A stretch of DNA of 64,000 bases from an uncultured Anaerolineae bacterium. GTDB taxonomy: Bacteria > Chloroflexota > Anaerolineae > Promineifilales > Promineifilaceae. Positions 50,013 to 58,741 of the stretch are shown here, piece by piece (the stretch's first letter is position 1; each line of letters begins with the position of its first letter). Below the pieces are notes generated by a model. It was not told the origin of the DNA and did not search any database. It saw only the letters and a list, made by a program, of their open reading frames with translations. The stretch lies in assembly GCA_937943625.1 (NCBI GenBank), contig CALEAD010000023.1, positions 1 through 64,000 on the forward strand. The letters are read 5' to 3'. Made by a program: the position numbers and the translations under genes.

Positions 50013-51332
50013 ATGGCATTGCCTGATAGTACCAATCACTCTTTTATTGTCAGGGTATGGCTCGAGGAAACAGCGGAGGAAGCGCAAGAAGCACGATGGC
50101 GCGGGCAAATTACCCATGTTCCCAGCCAAAAGCGACACTATGTTGAAAATTTACGCGACCTTAATGAGTTTATTGCCGACTATTTGCAGGCCATGGGTGT
50201 CCGCATCAGTCCTGGCAGTGGCAGCGGTATGAGTTCTTTCTTCTCCTTTTTTCGCGGACGCACAGGGGCAACAGGCACTGAAGCAACGGCCGAATTGCCA
50301 GAAACACCGGTTGTCTCCCCAGCAACGGCCGTATCCATGCCAATTTCTCACGGCATCCCATCTCAGGTAGACGTCCTGGCAGCAATGCGCAATGCCCTCA
50401 GCCTGTATCTGCCGCCCCCCGGCGCTTCGCTGCCACAGCCAAACGTCACCGTTGTCAAAGTGGAAGACAAGCCAACCGGCCTGGGAAATCACATCGGGCA
50501 AGAGAGGGTGAACCAATTTCCCCTGGCGTTGAAAGCAGGCCGTTTGCAGGCGGTCGTACGCTTTCAGCTTTGGGGCGCGACGCCAAACGAAGTGGACGAG
50601 GCGATTGATCTGTTGCACGGCCGTTTGCTGGATGCCAAAGAAGCACTATACATTGCCGGGTTTTTGCGCTTTTCCGCGCTGAACTCTTCGCTGGCCGAAC
50701 ACGTTACCCCCCTGAACGTTTGGCGGCGCACGGCCGATTACGACACGCTGTATGAGTTCCGCTACACCGACAGCGACGATGCCCAAAGCCTGATTGCCCG
50801 TATCCCCATTCACGCCGACCCGGAAGAGGCAGCCTCGCCGCAGCGCGAGACCACAATAGTAACCGACGAGATGGCACGCTGGGATGACGTGACAGCGCCG
50901 GCGCTGGCCGTGCGCGGACGGCGCACAGTGCGGCAGTTGAGCGCGCTGCGCTTTGTGCCCGGCGCAGCGCCTACCGGCCCGGTGATGCTCCTGCGCACCT
51001 TTACCGGCGCCAGCGGTACACCGGCAGCTTTTGCCGACCTGGCCCAATGGACAACGGCCGTTACCCATCCTACCGCCCCTAACCGCCATGCCCAGGTCAC
51101 CTTTGTCACCTTTAGCGACTTTCTCAACAACTTCAGCGCCACCGGCGACACCCTCACCCTGGGCGACTGGGACGAGGATGCCACGCCCGACGAATACGAA
51201 TCGCTCCGCCTCGATCTTGCCACCCCCATCCCCCTGCCAGATCGCCGCGAGCAGCTACAACTCATTTATCAGCCCGGCAACACCGACCCCCACTTTGACC
51301 AGACGGCCGTTTTTTACATTCGTGCGGTTTAA
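50013..51332 (+). CDS. eCIS cap/tail-terminator-like protein with N-terminal accessory domain
   Basis: 439 residues from ATG 50013 (AAAAGG upstream); the longer frame upstream is gap sequence. Residues about 6-60 form a small domain, FIVRVWLEETAEEAQ through WRGQITHVPSQKRHYVENL, of a type I associate with assorted Chloroflexi proteins. A low-complexity linker follows. From about 125 the pattern is VDVLAAMRNALSLYLPPPG, FPLALKAGRLQAVVRFQLWG, then ALYIAGFLRFSALNS and TLYEFRYTDSDDA, which resembles tail-terminator or Pvc16-like cap proteins. It is directly before the sheath gene, where cap genes are often found. The C-terminal 150 residues are not recognised. Confidence 0.55.
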   Translation: MALPDSTNHSFIVRVWLEETAEEAQEARWRGQITHVPSQKRHYVENLRDLNEFIADYLQAMGVRISPGSGSGMSSFFSFFRGRTGATGTEATAELPETPVVSPATAVSMPISHGIPSQVDVLAAMRNALSLYLPPPGASLPQPNVTVVKVEDKPTGLGNHIGQERVNQFPLALKAGRLQAVVRFQLWGATPNEVDEAIDLLHGRLLDAKEALYIAGFLRFSALNSSLAEHVTPLNVWRRTADYDTLYEFRYTDSDDAQSLIARIPIHADPEEAASPQRETTIVTDEMARWDDVTAPALAVRGRRTVRQLSALRFVPGAAPTGPVMLLRTFTGASGTPAAFADLAQWTTAVTHPTAPNRHAQVTFVTFSDFLNNFSATGDTLTLGDWDEDATPDEYESLRLDLATPIPLPDRREQLQLIYQPGNTDPHFDQTAVFYIRAV

Positions 51333-51359
51333 CCAACCAACACTCTCAGAGGAGGCAAT

Positions 51360-53030
51360 ATGTCTGAAATGATTTTACCCGGTACTTACATAGAGGTACG
51401 GCCTGAAGGTCTCATCATACCTGGCCGCGTGTCCGTCAACAACGTGGGCGTGGTGGGCACAGCCGGCAGAGGTCCTGTAGACACGCCTGTCATTCTCAGC
51501 AGCTACACCGAAGCACGCGAGCGCTTTGGCGACTACGACGCCTGGGTAGACGGCGCATCCAATGAGCTGACGCTCGTGCGCGCTCTGGAGCAACTCTTCT
51601 CCCATGGTGCAACCACTGTAGTTGCCGTGCGCATTGCCACCGGTGGGGCACACGCCGGCTTCATGCTCAATTCAGCCAGCGGCCCCTGCGTCAACTTACA
51701 AGCACAGAGCGCCGGAGAGTGGGGCAACAGCCTGGAGATAAACGTCACCGACGCCGATGCGCACAGCTTCGTCAGCAACGAACAGCACAATGGCGGCGGC
51801 GCCATCAGCCTGGCCTACACGCCCGTTGTGCAAAGCGCCCGCAACCGCATCACCCATTTCATAGATGCCGAACAGCGCACGCGCATACTCAACATCGTCT
51901 ATGCCGGAGCGCCCGGCCCCGGCCAGGTGCAAATTAATACCGCCAGCGGCGCCCTCACCTTTGCCGCCGGTGAAGCACCAGCAGCCGCCGACCGGATCAC
52001 CGCCTCTTACGTGGTCAATCAAAGCGCCAGCGTCAAAGTGACGCTGCGGTATGGGCAGCAAGAAGAAATCCACATTGTGGCAAACGGAAATGATCTGGTC
52101 GCAGACATCAATGGCGCTTCTGGCCTGGTGACGGCCACCGCAGCGGCCAATGCAGCCGAGTTACCCAGCAAGTTTGCCAACACCCTGACGTATCAATTTT
52201 TTGGCACGGGCGCAAACACGCGCGGCGACAATGGCGCCGTCGTTACGCCTGCCGACTACAAGAAAGGACTAGACCACTTGATGAATGAGCCGGCGCACAT
52301 CCTGATTGCCGCCGGGCAAAGCCACACTGCTATTGGCGCAGACCTGACGGCACACGTCAATGCCGCCTCCTCAGACCTGAACAAGCGGGAACGCATTGGC
52401 ATTGTGGGCAGCGCCCTTAACGACACCGTGGACACGCTGCGTGGCCACGATCTGAACAGCGACCGCATCGTCTTTGTCGCCCCAGGCATCGTCGCCACAG
52501 ACGCGGCTACCGGTAAGCGCATCACTTTGCCTGGCGCCTATGCGGCAGCAGCCGTAGCCGGGTTAATGGCCAGCTATTCTCCGCACATTAGCCTGACGAA
52601 CAAGCCACTGCCGGTGGCTGGCTTGCAGACAACGTTCACCAACGCCGAATTGACGCAACTGGTGCAGAGCCGCGTGCTGGCCCTGCAAGACAAACTAGGC
52701 TTCAAGGTGCTGAAAGGGATTACCACCTCCACCAACACGGCCTGGCACCAGATTACGACGCGCCGCATTGTAGACTATGCCAAGTATGGCGTGCGTTCAG
52801 CCGCCGACCCGTACATTGGCCTGTTGAACAACGCGCGCGTGCGTGGCGCCATGCGGGCAACCATCAACAGCTTCCTGGCAGAGATGGTGGAAGATGAAAT
52901 GCTCATCAGCTATGACCTGGACGTTTCCGCCACGCGCGAAGAGGAGCGGCAGGGCATTGCAAGGGTAACCATTGTGCTGCGGCCGGTCTTCAGCATTGAC
53001 TTTATTAAAGTGACGATGTTCCTGGAGTAG
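51360..53030 (+). CDS. Contractile tail sheath protein (eCIS)
   Basis: 556 residues, start ATG 51360 with GAGGAGG upstream. The N-terminus ILPGTYIEVRPEGLIIPGRV is the strand that links sheath subunits. The C-terminal third has KRITLPGAYAAAAVAGLMAS, LLNNARVRGAMRATINSFLA and VTIVLRPVFSIDFIKVTMFL, the conserved sheath core and linker arm. The middle (about 100-260) is a variable surface domain. It forms the contractile outer tube of the injection apparatus. A single sheath gene is present, while several eCIS types have two or three. Confidence 0.95.
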   Translation: MSEMILPGTYIEVRPEGLIIPGRVSVNNVGVVGTAGRGPVDTPVILSSYTEARERFGDYDAWVDGASNELTLVRALEQLFSHGATTVVAVRIATGGAHAGFMLNSASGPCVNLQAQSAGEWGNSLEINVTDADAHSFVSNEQHNGGGAISLAYTPVVQSARNRITHFIDAEQRTRILNIVYAGAPGPGQVQINTASGALTFAAGEAPAAADRITASYVVNQSASVKVTLRYGQQEEIHIVANGNDLVADINGASGLVTATAAANAAELPSKFANTLTYQFFGTGANTRGDNGAVVTPADYKKGLDHLMNEPAHILIAAGQSHTAIGADLTAHVNAASSDLNKRERIGIVGSALNDTVDTLRGHDLNSDRIVFVAPGIVATDAATGKRITLPGAYAAAAVAGLMASYSPHISLTNKPLPVAGLQTTFTNAELTQLVQSRVLALQDKLGFKVLKGITTSTNTAWHQITTRRIVDYAKYGVRSAADPYIGLLNNARVRGAMRATINSFLAEMVEDEMLISYDLDVSATREEERQGIARVTIVLRPVFSIDFIKVTMFLE

Positions 53031-53085
53031 GAACTATCCGCCGTCTGAAATCGGCAGTCGCAAATTTGCAGGAGTTGCCCACGCG

Positions 53086-53175
53086 CGGGGCACCCCACAA
53101 TGAATGAAAACGGAACGCAGGTTACCGAATCTGCAGCTACCAGGTTTGGCAACCTGGGCCACATTTACGAGGAGG
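53086..53175 (+). repeat. Composite leader before the tube gene
   Basis: GCGGGGCACCCCACAATGAA and GGAACGCAGG (shared module), then CCAGGTTTGGCAACCTGG with GCCACATTTACGAGGAGG, whose last bases form the ribosome-binding site for the tube gene. Its presence inside a structural operon, between sheath and tube, may set the high tube dosage. Confidence 0.65.
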
Positions 53176-53184
53176 CATATTCTC

Positions 53185-53742
53185 ATGGCAATGACAAATG
53201 TTTACACCGGTGCGAACGGTACGCTAACCCTGGCTAATGAAGATACCTCAGAGGGGAAGGATGCAAAAGCCGTCATGACCGTTTATGAGTTGACGACTGT
53301 TGGCCGCGTGACGGGGGTGGAAGTGAATGTGCAGACGGAGCTGGAGGCATTTCATGAAATCGGCCGTCGCCACCCCACCTCGCTGCATCCCGGCAACATC
53401 TGGATCAGCGGCAAGGTAGACCGCGCCTACATCAATGGCGCGCTGTTGTTCTTGCTGTTGGGTCGCGGCGCTGGGCCTACGCAAATTGCCGAGCCTTACG
53501 TGCAACCAACTTTTAATATGACGATCTCTCTCACAGACCCGGCCGTGCCGGGCACGACTGCAGCGCTGGAGCTGAAAGGCGTTAAGTTCCAAAACTGGTC
53601 TTATCACATGCCGGAAGATGATTTTGTGATGGAGAATCTCGCTTTTCAGGCCTTGACCATTAGTGTGCTGGATCACGCAGCGCCCGCCGGAGGTGGCGAT
53701 GGTGTAACGCAAACGCCCGAAGGATTTGGCGAGACGGTGTAA
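53185..53742 (+). CDS. Contractile tail tube protein (eCIS)
   Basis: 185 residues from ATG 53185, with GAGGAGG ten bases upstream. The segment VYTGANGTLTLANEDTSEGK is followed by strands typical of tube proteins (VYELTTVGRVTGVEVNVQTE, FHEIGRRHPTSLHPGNIWIS, GKVDRAYINGALLFLLLGRG). It should stack as hexameric rings inside the sheath. Identification rests on position after the sheath, length and beta-rich pattern; it resembles the phage gp19/XkdM-like group less than the Afp1 type. Confidence 0.8.
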   Translation: MAMTNVYTGANGTLTLANEDTSEGKDAKAVMTVYELTTVGRVTGVEVNVQTELEAFHEIGRRHPTSLHPGNIWISGKVDRAYINGALLFLLLGRGAGPTQIAEPYVQPTFNMTISLTDPAVPGTTAALELKGVKFQNWSYHMPEDDFVMENLAFQALTISVLDHAAPAGGGDGVTQTPEGFGETV

Positions 53743-53836
53743 CAATTCGCACTATAGTAGTTCTATCTGGTGGTTGGTTGTGACGACTTTAACCGGTCAC
53801 TTGCTAAGGCAATAGCACCCTGTTTGTGGAGGAAAG

Positions 53837-54307
53837 ATGAGCCTGACAGCAGAAGAGTTGTTAGCTGGAGGTGCCTTAACCCATGTGGTGGAGGTTCCGG
53901 CTGAATTTTTACCGCGGAACGGCACGGCGCCGGCTGATAGCGTGGTCATGATACGGCCGTTGACGGTGCGTGCCCTGCAACGAATTGCCAAAGCTGCGCG
54001 GGATGACGAAACCCTGTCCGCCTCGCTCATGATCCAACAGGCGCTGGTGGAACCGGCGCTGAAGTTTGAGGAAGTGGCGCAACTGCCGGCCGGTCTGGCG
54101 CGTTTCCTGGTGGAACAGATTAACCACCTTAGCGGCATAGACACGCCGCGCGACGAGATGGCAGAGCTGGTGCAGGCGCCGCTGGCCAGGGCCTGTTTTG
54201 TGCTGGCGCGGGAGTTCGGCTGGACGCCAGAAGAGGTCAGCGGCATGACGATTGGCCAGATTTTGCTTTATCTGGAAATGGCGCACGGCCGTTCGGGAGC
54301 AGCATGA
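53837..54307 (+). CDS. Putative tail assembly chaperone-like protein (eCIS)
   Basis: 156 residues, ATG 53837 with GGAGGAA upstream. Mostly helical with IRPLTVRALQRIAKAARDDE, SLMIQQALVEPALKFEEVAQ and LARFLVEQINHLSGIDTP. No catalytic motif. The spot between tube and baseplate genes is where phages encode tail assembly chaperones, and the helical pattern with LTVRALQRIAKAA fits that role. I cannot match it to a named family. Its end overlaps the next start by ATGA. Confidence 0.5.
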   Translation: MSLTAEELLAGGALTHVVEVPAEFLPRNGTAPADSVVMIRPLTVRALQRIAKAARDDETLSASLMIQQALVEPALKFEEVAQLPAGLARFLVEQINHLSGIDTPRDEMAELVQAPLARACFVLAREFGWTPEEVSGMTIGQILLYLEMAHGRSGAA

Positions 54308-55596
54308 TCGGGTTACCAAAACTGGGTGTGCCCGATTTTGCCGCGCTGCTGGTCAACGGCCGTTTGCCGGACTACTGGCAACGAGAGCTTGTACACCAGG
54401 CGGCACAACCCAAAAAGGTGGCACAAGCCTGTCACTGGCTGGATGAGCTGACGCAACAGCACGTTCCCAGGCTGCAAAGTGGCCCCTTGCTAGGCGCTCG
54501 CCTGGCTGAGCTGGCGGCAGACGCGCCACCCGTCGCTGCACCAGAGGAGGTTGCGCATCCACGCGCGCCACGTGCGGCAGCTTCGACGCCCAGCCAGGCC
54601 AGTTCCGCAAGCAGAAGGCGCATACCACTGCTGGAAAGAGGTAACTCCGGCAAGCCTGCTGCCTGGTCACCAGCGCGCCGGGCAGATGCCGGATTGCTGC
54701 GTAAGTGGGCAAAGGATACGGCCGTTTCCCCCTCAGGTAAGCCCACCCGCCAACCGCTTCAGCCGGCTCAGGTCCGGTCGCGCACGCCGCTGCCAGCTAT
54801 CAGCCAGGTAGAAATGACTCAGCATGGCGACGCGGACGGGCTACCAGCCCGTTTGGCGCAGCGAATCCGCCAGCAGTTGACTTTGCCGGAAACGGCCGTT
54901 GGTCAGCCAACCAGCACAAAGCACAGCACCAGCCTGGTCAGTTCGGGTGCGCCCGCAGCGCCAACGCCGGAAATGGAAAAGCCAACCAGGCCATTGGAAG
55001 CGCAATGGCAGCAGCCGCTCTTCGGCCAGACCGCGCCACAAGGTTTGCTGGCGCAGCTTGACGCCAACGCCACGTCGGCAGAACCACTGGCGGCGCGCCA
55101 GACAGAGAGCCCCGCCAGCCCCCCGCCGCAAACAGCTGCTGGTAAACCAACACCACCCGTCGCGTCGGGCAGCACACCGCCCAGGTGCCAGGGCACGGCT
55201 CCCTGGGAAGGGTTGAACCAGCAGCAGCCTTTGGCTAACCCGCCAAAGCAGCCTTTGAATGCAGAGCAGGCGCGTTCATCGGCTGGCTCCAGGCCTCAAG
55301 GGGAAACGGCCGTTTCTGAAACAGCGCTCCCCCAGTCAGATGAGGTGGAAGCCGGCTGGCTGACAGCGCCGCGCCTGGCACCGCCGCAGCTCGCAGAACG
55401 TTTGCCACACTTACGGCCGTTGCCGCCGCCCGGAACCTTCGCCAATCAACCCACTGCCGCAGCCACCGCCAGAAAGAGTGCCCAGCACGAAGCCACAGCC
55501 GCCGCCACAGAAGCACCCGAAGCGCTACACAGCCTGGCGCGCCAGATCAAACAGATACTCGACGAAGAATCACGCCGTCACGGTATTGAGGTATAG
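54304..55596 (+). CDS. Largely disordered Ala/Pro/Gln-rich eCIS protein
   Basis: 430 residues. The N-terminus (1-75) is folded-looking (MIGLPKLGVPDFAALLVNGR, YWQRELVHQAAQPKKVAQAC). Residues about 80-395 are almost all Ala, Pro, Gln, Ser and Thr, without periodic heptads, so probably disordered. The last 25 residues form an amphipathic helix (LHSLARQIKQILDEESRRHG). The shape, two short contact ends with a long flexible middle, suggests a linker or a ruler-like scaffold, but it lacks the coiled coil of a normal tape measure. Function not known. It overlaps the upstream gene by four bases. Confidence 0.55.
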   Translation: MIGLPKLGVPDFAALLVNGRLPDYWQRELVHQAAQPKKVAQACHWLDELTQQHVPRLQSGPLLGARLAELAADAPPVAAPEEVAHPRAPRAAASTPSQASSASRRRIPLLERGNSGKPAAWSPARRADAGLLRKWAKDTAVSPSGKPTRQPLQPAQVRSRTPLPAISQVEMTQHGDADGLPARLAQRIRQQLTLPETAVGQPTSTKHSTSLVSSGAPAAPTPEMEKPTRPLEAQWQQPLFGQTAPQGLLAQLDANATSAEPLAARQTESPASPPPQTAAGKPTPPVASGSTPPRCQGTAPWEGLNQQQPLANPPKQPLNAEQARSSAGSRPQGETAVSETALPQSDEVEAGWLTAPRLAPPQLAERLPHLRPLPPPGTFANQPTAAATARKSAQHEATAAATEAPEALHSLARQIKQILDEESRRHGIEV

Positions 55597-55599
55597 CCT

Positions 55600-56145
55600 A
55601 TGCGCCCCATGCTCGATGACCTGGAACTGCCCCAGGTGCAAGAAATCACCACCTATGACCGGCGCATGTTAGCCGAGCACAAACCACCCGGCATGGACGG
55701 CTCCTTACTGCAAAATCTCGGCCGTCGCCCTGGTCACCTCACCCTCTGGGGCGTCAAAACCGGGCCAGGCAGCCTGGAATTTGTCGAGACGCTGGAACAA
55801 AAATTCCGCGCCGGCCAGCCCGTGCCCTTTGTCGCCGACATCATCGCCGACGCGGAAATTGAAACCATGATCATAGACGACCTGCAATGGCAAGAGGTGG
55901 CCGGCAAGCCAGACCGCTACAGCTACCTCATCACCCTGCGTGAGTACATTGAGCCGGTAGAGCCAGAAGAGACCAGCCTGCTGCAAAACGACATCCTGGA
56001 TGATGCCGGCGACTTGTTCAACGACCTGGTCAACGGCCTGGACATTGGCATGGACTTTGCTACCGGCCTGGAACGGTTTGTGACCCCACTCAGCGACATG
56101 CTCGGCCGTTTACAGCAGTTTCGCCGCACGTTAGAGGGCAGGTAA
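55600..56145 (+). CDS. eCIS tube/baseplate adaptor-like protein (paralogue A)
   Basis: 181 residues. It begins MRPMLDDLELPQVQEITTYD and includes DGSLLQNLGRRPGHLTLWGV, LEFVETLEQKFRAGQPVPFV and YSYLITLREYIEPVEPEE. These segments match the first about 118 residues of the protein at 56690 line by line, so the two genes share a duplicated domain of the phage tail LysM/DNA-circularisation N-terminal kind, placed between tube and hub. The C-terminal 55 residues are helical and unique. Starts three bases after the previous stop. Confidence 0.65.
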   Translation: MRPMLDDLELPQVQEITTYDRRMLAEHKPPGMDGSLLQNLGRRPGHLTLWGVKTGPGSLEFVETLEQKFRAGQPVPFVADIIADAEIETMIIDDLQWQEVAGKPDRYSYLITLREYIEPVEPEETSLLQNDILDDAGDLFNDLVNGLDIGMDFATGLERFVTPLSDMLGRLQQFRRTLEGR

Positions 56146-56154
56146 TTACCGTCC

Positions 56155-56240
56155 ATTTACGAAGGTAGACCGCAGACCGCAGACGGCAGACGGCGGTCTG
56201 CAGTCAGCAGTCAGCGGTCGGCGGTCATTTTCAAAGGAGA
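56155..56240 (+). repeat. Heptad-repeat hairpin leader before the helical eCIS gene
   Basis: TTTACGAAGGTAGACCGCAG, then GACCGCAGACGG-type heptads on the left and GCAGTCAGCGGTCGGCGGTC on the right. The left words are complements of the right words, so the array can fold on itself. It ends CATTTTCAAAGGAG, the ribosome-binding site of ATG 56246. Confidence 0.7.
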
Positions 56241-56245
56241 GCAAC

Positions 56246-56665
56246 ATGGCTGAAAACAATTTATTCCAGGAACTGAACAACGTTTTACAAGAGTTCAAGA
56301 GCTTTCTGGACCAGAACGTACCCACCATTCGCCCCGCCATCCAGGCTATCGCTTCATTAATTCCCCAGGTCACGGAGCTGATTAACAAGCTGGTTGATTT
56401 GATGGGCAAGCTCAAGACAGAAATTCAAAACCTGGACGTGAGCGCCATCCCTGGTCTCAATGAGGCCACCGAATTCATCAACAAGGTGAAAGGTTTCCTG
56501 GCGGCGGCAAAAAATTTGCTCCCTGACGAGGCCGGCACCATTGACGAAGTGCTCGGCGTTGCCGACGTGGTGGGCAGCCTCTCTGGCCTGAACGAGGTGA
56601 AGCAGCAAATTTTAGACGCCATTGACGCAATTGTGGCGCACCTGAATTCCCTAAAACCGGCATAA
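56246..56665 (+). CDS. Small all-helical eCIS-locus protein, unknown function
   Basis: 139 residues, ATG 56246 with AAAGGAG. Long amphipathic helices (LFQELNNVLQEFKSFLDQNV, PQVTELINKLVDLMGKLKTE, AAKNLLPDEAGTIDEVLGVA) with two Pro-Gly turns and no Cys. It has no signal peptide. In this place it could be a lumen, chaperone or cargo-adaptor protein, but no family is recognised. Confidence 0.5.
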   Translation: MAENNLFQELNNVLQEFKSFLDQNVPTIRPAIQAIASLIPQVTELINKLVDLMGKLKTEIQNLDVSAIPGLNEATEFINKVKGFLAAAKNLLPDEAGTIDEVLGVADVVGSLSGLNEVKQQILDAIDAIVAHLNSLKPA

Positions 56666-56689
56666 CCCTGAAACGTTGCGGATGGCAAG

Positions 56690-58726
56690 ATGACCAGACC
56701 AATGCTGGACGACCTCGAACTGCAACAGGTGCAGACAATAGAACTGGATGGTGACCAGGTTTGGGTGCAGCACGACATCCCGGCCCTGGAAGGGGACTTT
56801 CTCCAGGGATTGGGTCGCCGCGCCAGCCAGATTACCCTGACCGGTGTTCTCACCGGCGCAGAGGTAGGCGAAAGTTTGCAAAATTTGCGCCAGAAATTTC
56901 GCGCCGCGCAACCGGTCTCTTTTGTGGCGGATATTGCCACCGCCACGCGCCTGGAGCAGATGTTGATCGAGGAAATGGGCGTGCGCGAGCTGGCCGGGAA
57001 GCCAGCCCGCTTTGAATATGCCTTTACGCTGCGCGAATATATTCCGGCCACGCCGCCGCAGCGTATCATTCCCCCACCCCCACCGCCACCTCCACCCGTC
57101 GAAGAGGCGACGCTGGAGGTGCAGGTCATCGTCGAGGGGCAGCCGAATTTCGATCACGCGCACACGCGCGTAATCGTGACCGGAACCACGAACGACGGGC
57201 AGAGCATTAACAGCGAATTGAGCAATCGCCAGGGTGATGTCTGGTCGTCCACGCCCTTTCCGCCGGGCAGCTATACGGCTGCGGCAACGACGGCAAATGG
57301 CCTGACTGGCTCCGGCAGCACGACGCTGCCGGTGGGACAGAGCCGCCGCATTGTGATCACGCTGCACCAGGGGCGCGCCATTGCCCACGCTTTTTTGATT
57401 CACTACTGGTTCGACAAGGCGTTTGTGGAACCCTGTATGCGGCACGTGCTGCGCCGCGTGGCGCAATATGCCCAGGAACATTCTAACGAAAAATTGGTCA
57501 TCGTTGGCCATACGGATGAATCTGGCAGCGACCAGTATAACCAATCCCTTTCGGAACGGCGCGCGCGCGCAGCTTACGCTTACCTCACTTTTGGCCGCAG
57601 CGCGGCAGATGCAGACGCGGCGGTGGCGGAGTGGAACGAGCTGCGCAAGGCGCGCCCAACTGGCGTCACGCAAACGATCAATGACACGTGGGGGGTGCGC
57701 CAATATCAATCTATGCTGCAAGACCTGGGTTTTTACAACGGCCGTATCGGGGATACCCACGACGCAGCAACAGACCAGGCGGTGCGGCGCTTTCAGGCGG
57801 CCAATGGGCTGAGCGTGGATGGCGTGGTGGGCAACCAGACGTGGCCGGTGCTCATTCGCGCTTACATGGCGCAAGATAACCTGGCCATCCCGGCGGCGCA
57901 GTTCATGCCCAACGCCAAAAACGGCTGCGATCATGGCGTGGTGCAGTGGTTGGGCTGCGGCGAGAAGATGCCGGTGGCCTCGACGCCGCGCGGCGGCTGC
58001 GCCGACCCGGCCTGGCGACCAAACCGGCGCACCGATTTGCTCTTTGTCAATGACACAGCTTTCCCCTGTGACGACATTCCGCAGCCGGTTACGCTCAACA
58101 TTCGCACCTCTGACAGCAACCCCACGGGCTGGTGCCTGGGCAGTAACCAGGGTCAGGCGCCGCAAAATCCCTGCTGTTTTCTCACTTTTGACGCCAATGA
58201 TGAGCGCCGGTGGCTGGTGCAGCCGGCCGAACCGGGAACGTTTGTCGTCAACGGCCGTATCCAGTTTGAAGACGGCTCTCCATTGGCCAACACCCCGTAT
58301 GTGCTCATCGCCCCTGACGGGGAATTTATGGACGGTGAATCGGTGTGTGGCGGCGGCGCTGGCCGCAAGGGCACGCCAATTCCAGGGCGCACAGACAGCG
58401 ACGGCCGTTTCAGTTACCCCACCAACCCCAAAGGCGTGGGCGTGTATACGCTAGAAATTCAGGCAGACGTGGTCGCCCACGCGCAGGGGCAACCCCTTTC
58501 GGCGGCTAAGGGGCCGGTGGTGTGCCAGCGGCTTGATGGCACGGCCGATTTCATTGTCGTTGTTTCTCTGGCACCCACTTCTCTCGACTTTGTGGCCGCC
58601 AACAACGTCAATCAGGTACTCGACACCGTCCGCTGGGGTGAAGATTTCCGCATCCGCGCCGACGTGCCTGGGGTCACAGGAGACGTGATTACCATAGAGC
58701 TTAGGAGCTTTTTATTTCGCCACTAA
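56690..58726 (+). CDS. eCIS adaptor fused to OmpA-like and peptidoglycan-binding domains (paralogue B)
   Basis: 678 residues. (1) Residues 1-118, MTRPMLDDLELQQVQTIELD through FEYAFTLREYI, are a paralogue of the 55600 product. (2) A run of prolines follows. (3) About 140-215 is a carboxypeptidase-regulatory/Ig-like module (TTNDGQSINSELSNRQGDVW). (4) About 220-300 is an OmpA-C-like domain with EKLVIVGHTDESGSDQYNQS and LSERRARAAYAYL. (5) About 325-390 is a peptidoglycan-binding-1 module (YQSMLQDLGFYNGRIGDTHD, AVRRFQAANGLSVDGVVGNQ). (6) The rest holds about nine Cys and a second Ig-like module (SPLANTPYVLIAPDGE). No signal peptide. It could attach the particle to the wall of its own cell or of a target. 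Placed next to the subtilisin gene. Confidence 0.75.
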   Translation: MTRPMLDDLELQQVQTIELDGDQVWVQHDIPALEGDFLQGLGRRASQITLTGVLTGAEVGESLQNLRQKFRAAQPVSFVADIATATRLEQMLIEEMGVRELAGKPARFEYAFTLREYIPATPPQRIIPPPPPPPPPVEEATLEVQVIVEGQPNFDHAHTRVIVTGTTNDGQSINSELSNRQGDVWSSTPFPPGSYTAAATTANGLTGSGSTTLPVGQSRRIVITLHQGRAIAHAFLIHYWFDKAFVEPCMRHVLRRVAQYAQEHSNEKLVIVGHTDESGSDQYNQSLSERRARAAYAYLTFGRSAADADAAVAEWNELRKARPTGVTQTINDTWGVRQYQSMLQDLGFYNGRIGDTHDAATDQAVRRFQAANGLSVDGVVGNQTWPVLIRAYMAQDNLAIPAAQFMPNAKNGCDHGVVQWLGCGEKMPVASTPRGGCADPAWRPNRRTDLLFVNDTAFPCDDIPQPVTLNIRTSDSNPTGWCLGSNQGQAPQNPCCFLTFDANDERRWLVQPAEPGTFVVNGRIQFEDGSPLANTPYVLIAPDGEFMDGESVCGGGAGRKGTPIPGRTDSDGRFSYPTNPKGVGVYTLEIQADVVAHAQGQPLSAAKGPVVCQRLDGTADFIVVVSLAPTSLDFVAANNVNQVLDTVRWGEDFRIRADVPGVTGDVITIELRSFLFRH

Positions 58727-58741
58727 TACAAGAGAAGGGAT

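Noticed and set aside
56155-56240. CRISPR-like array
   Set aside because: The repeated units are only 7 bases, contiguous and degenerate, without spacers of constant length and without cas genes.
56651-58165. 504-codon antisense frame over the OmpA-fusion gene
   Set aside because: The sense frame has clear domains. The antisense product is Arg/His-rich shadow sequence caused by high GC content.
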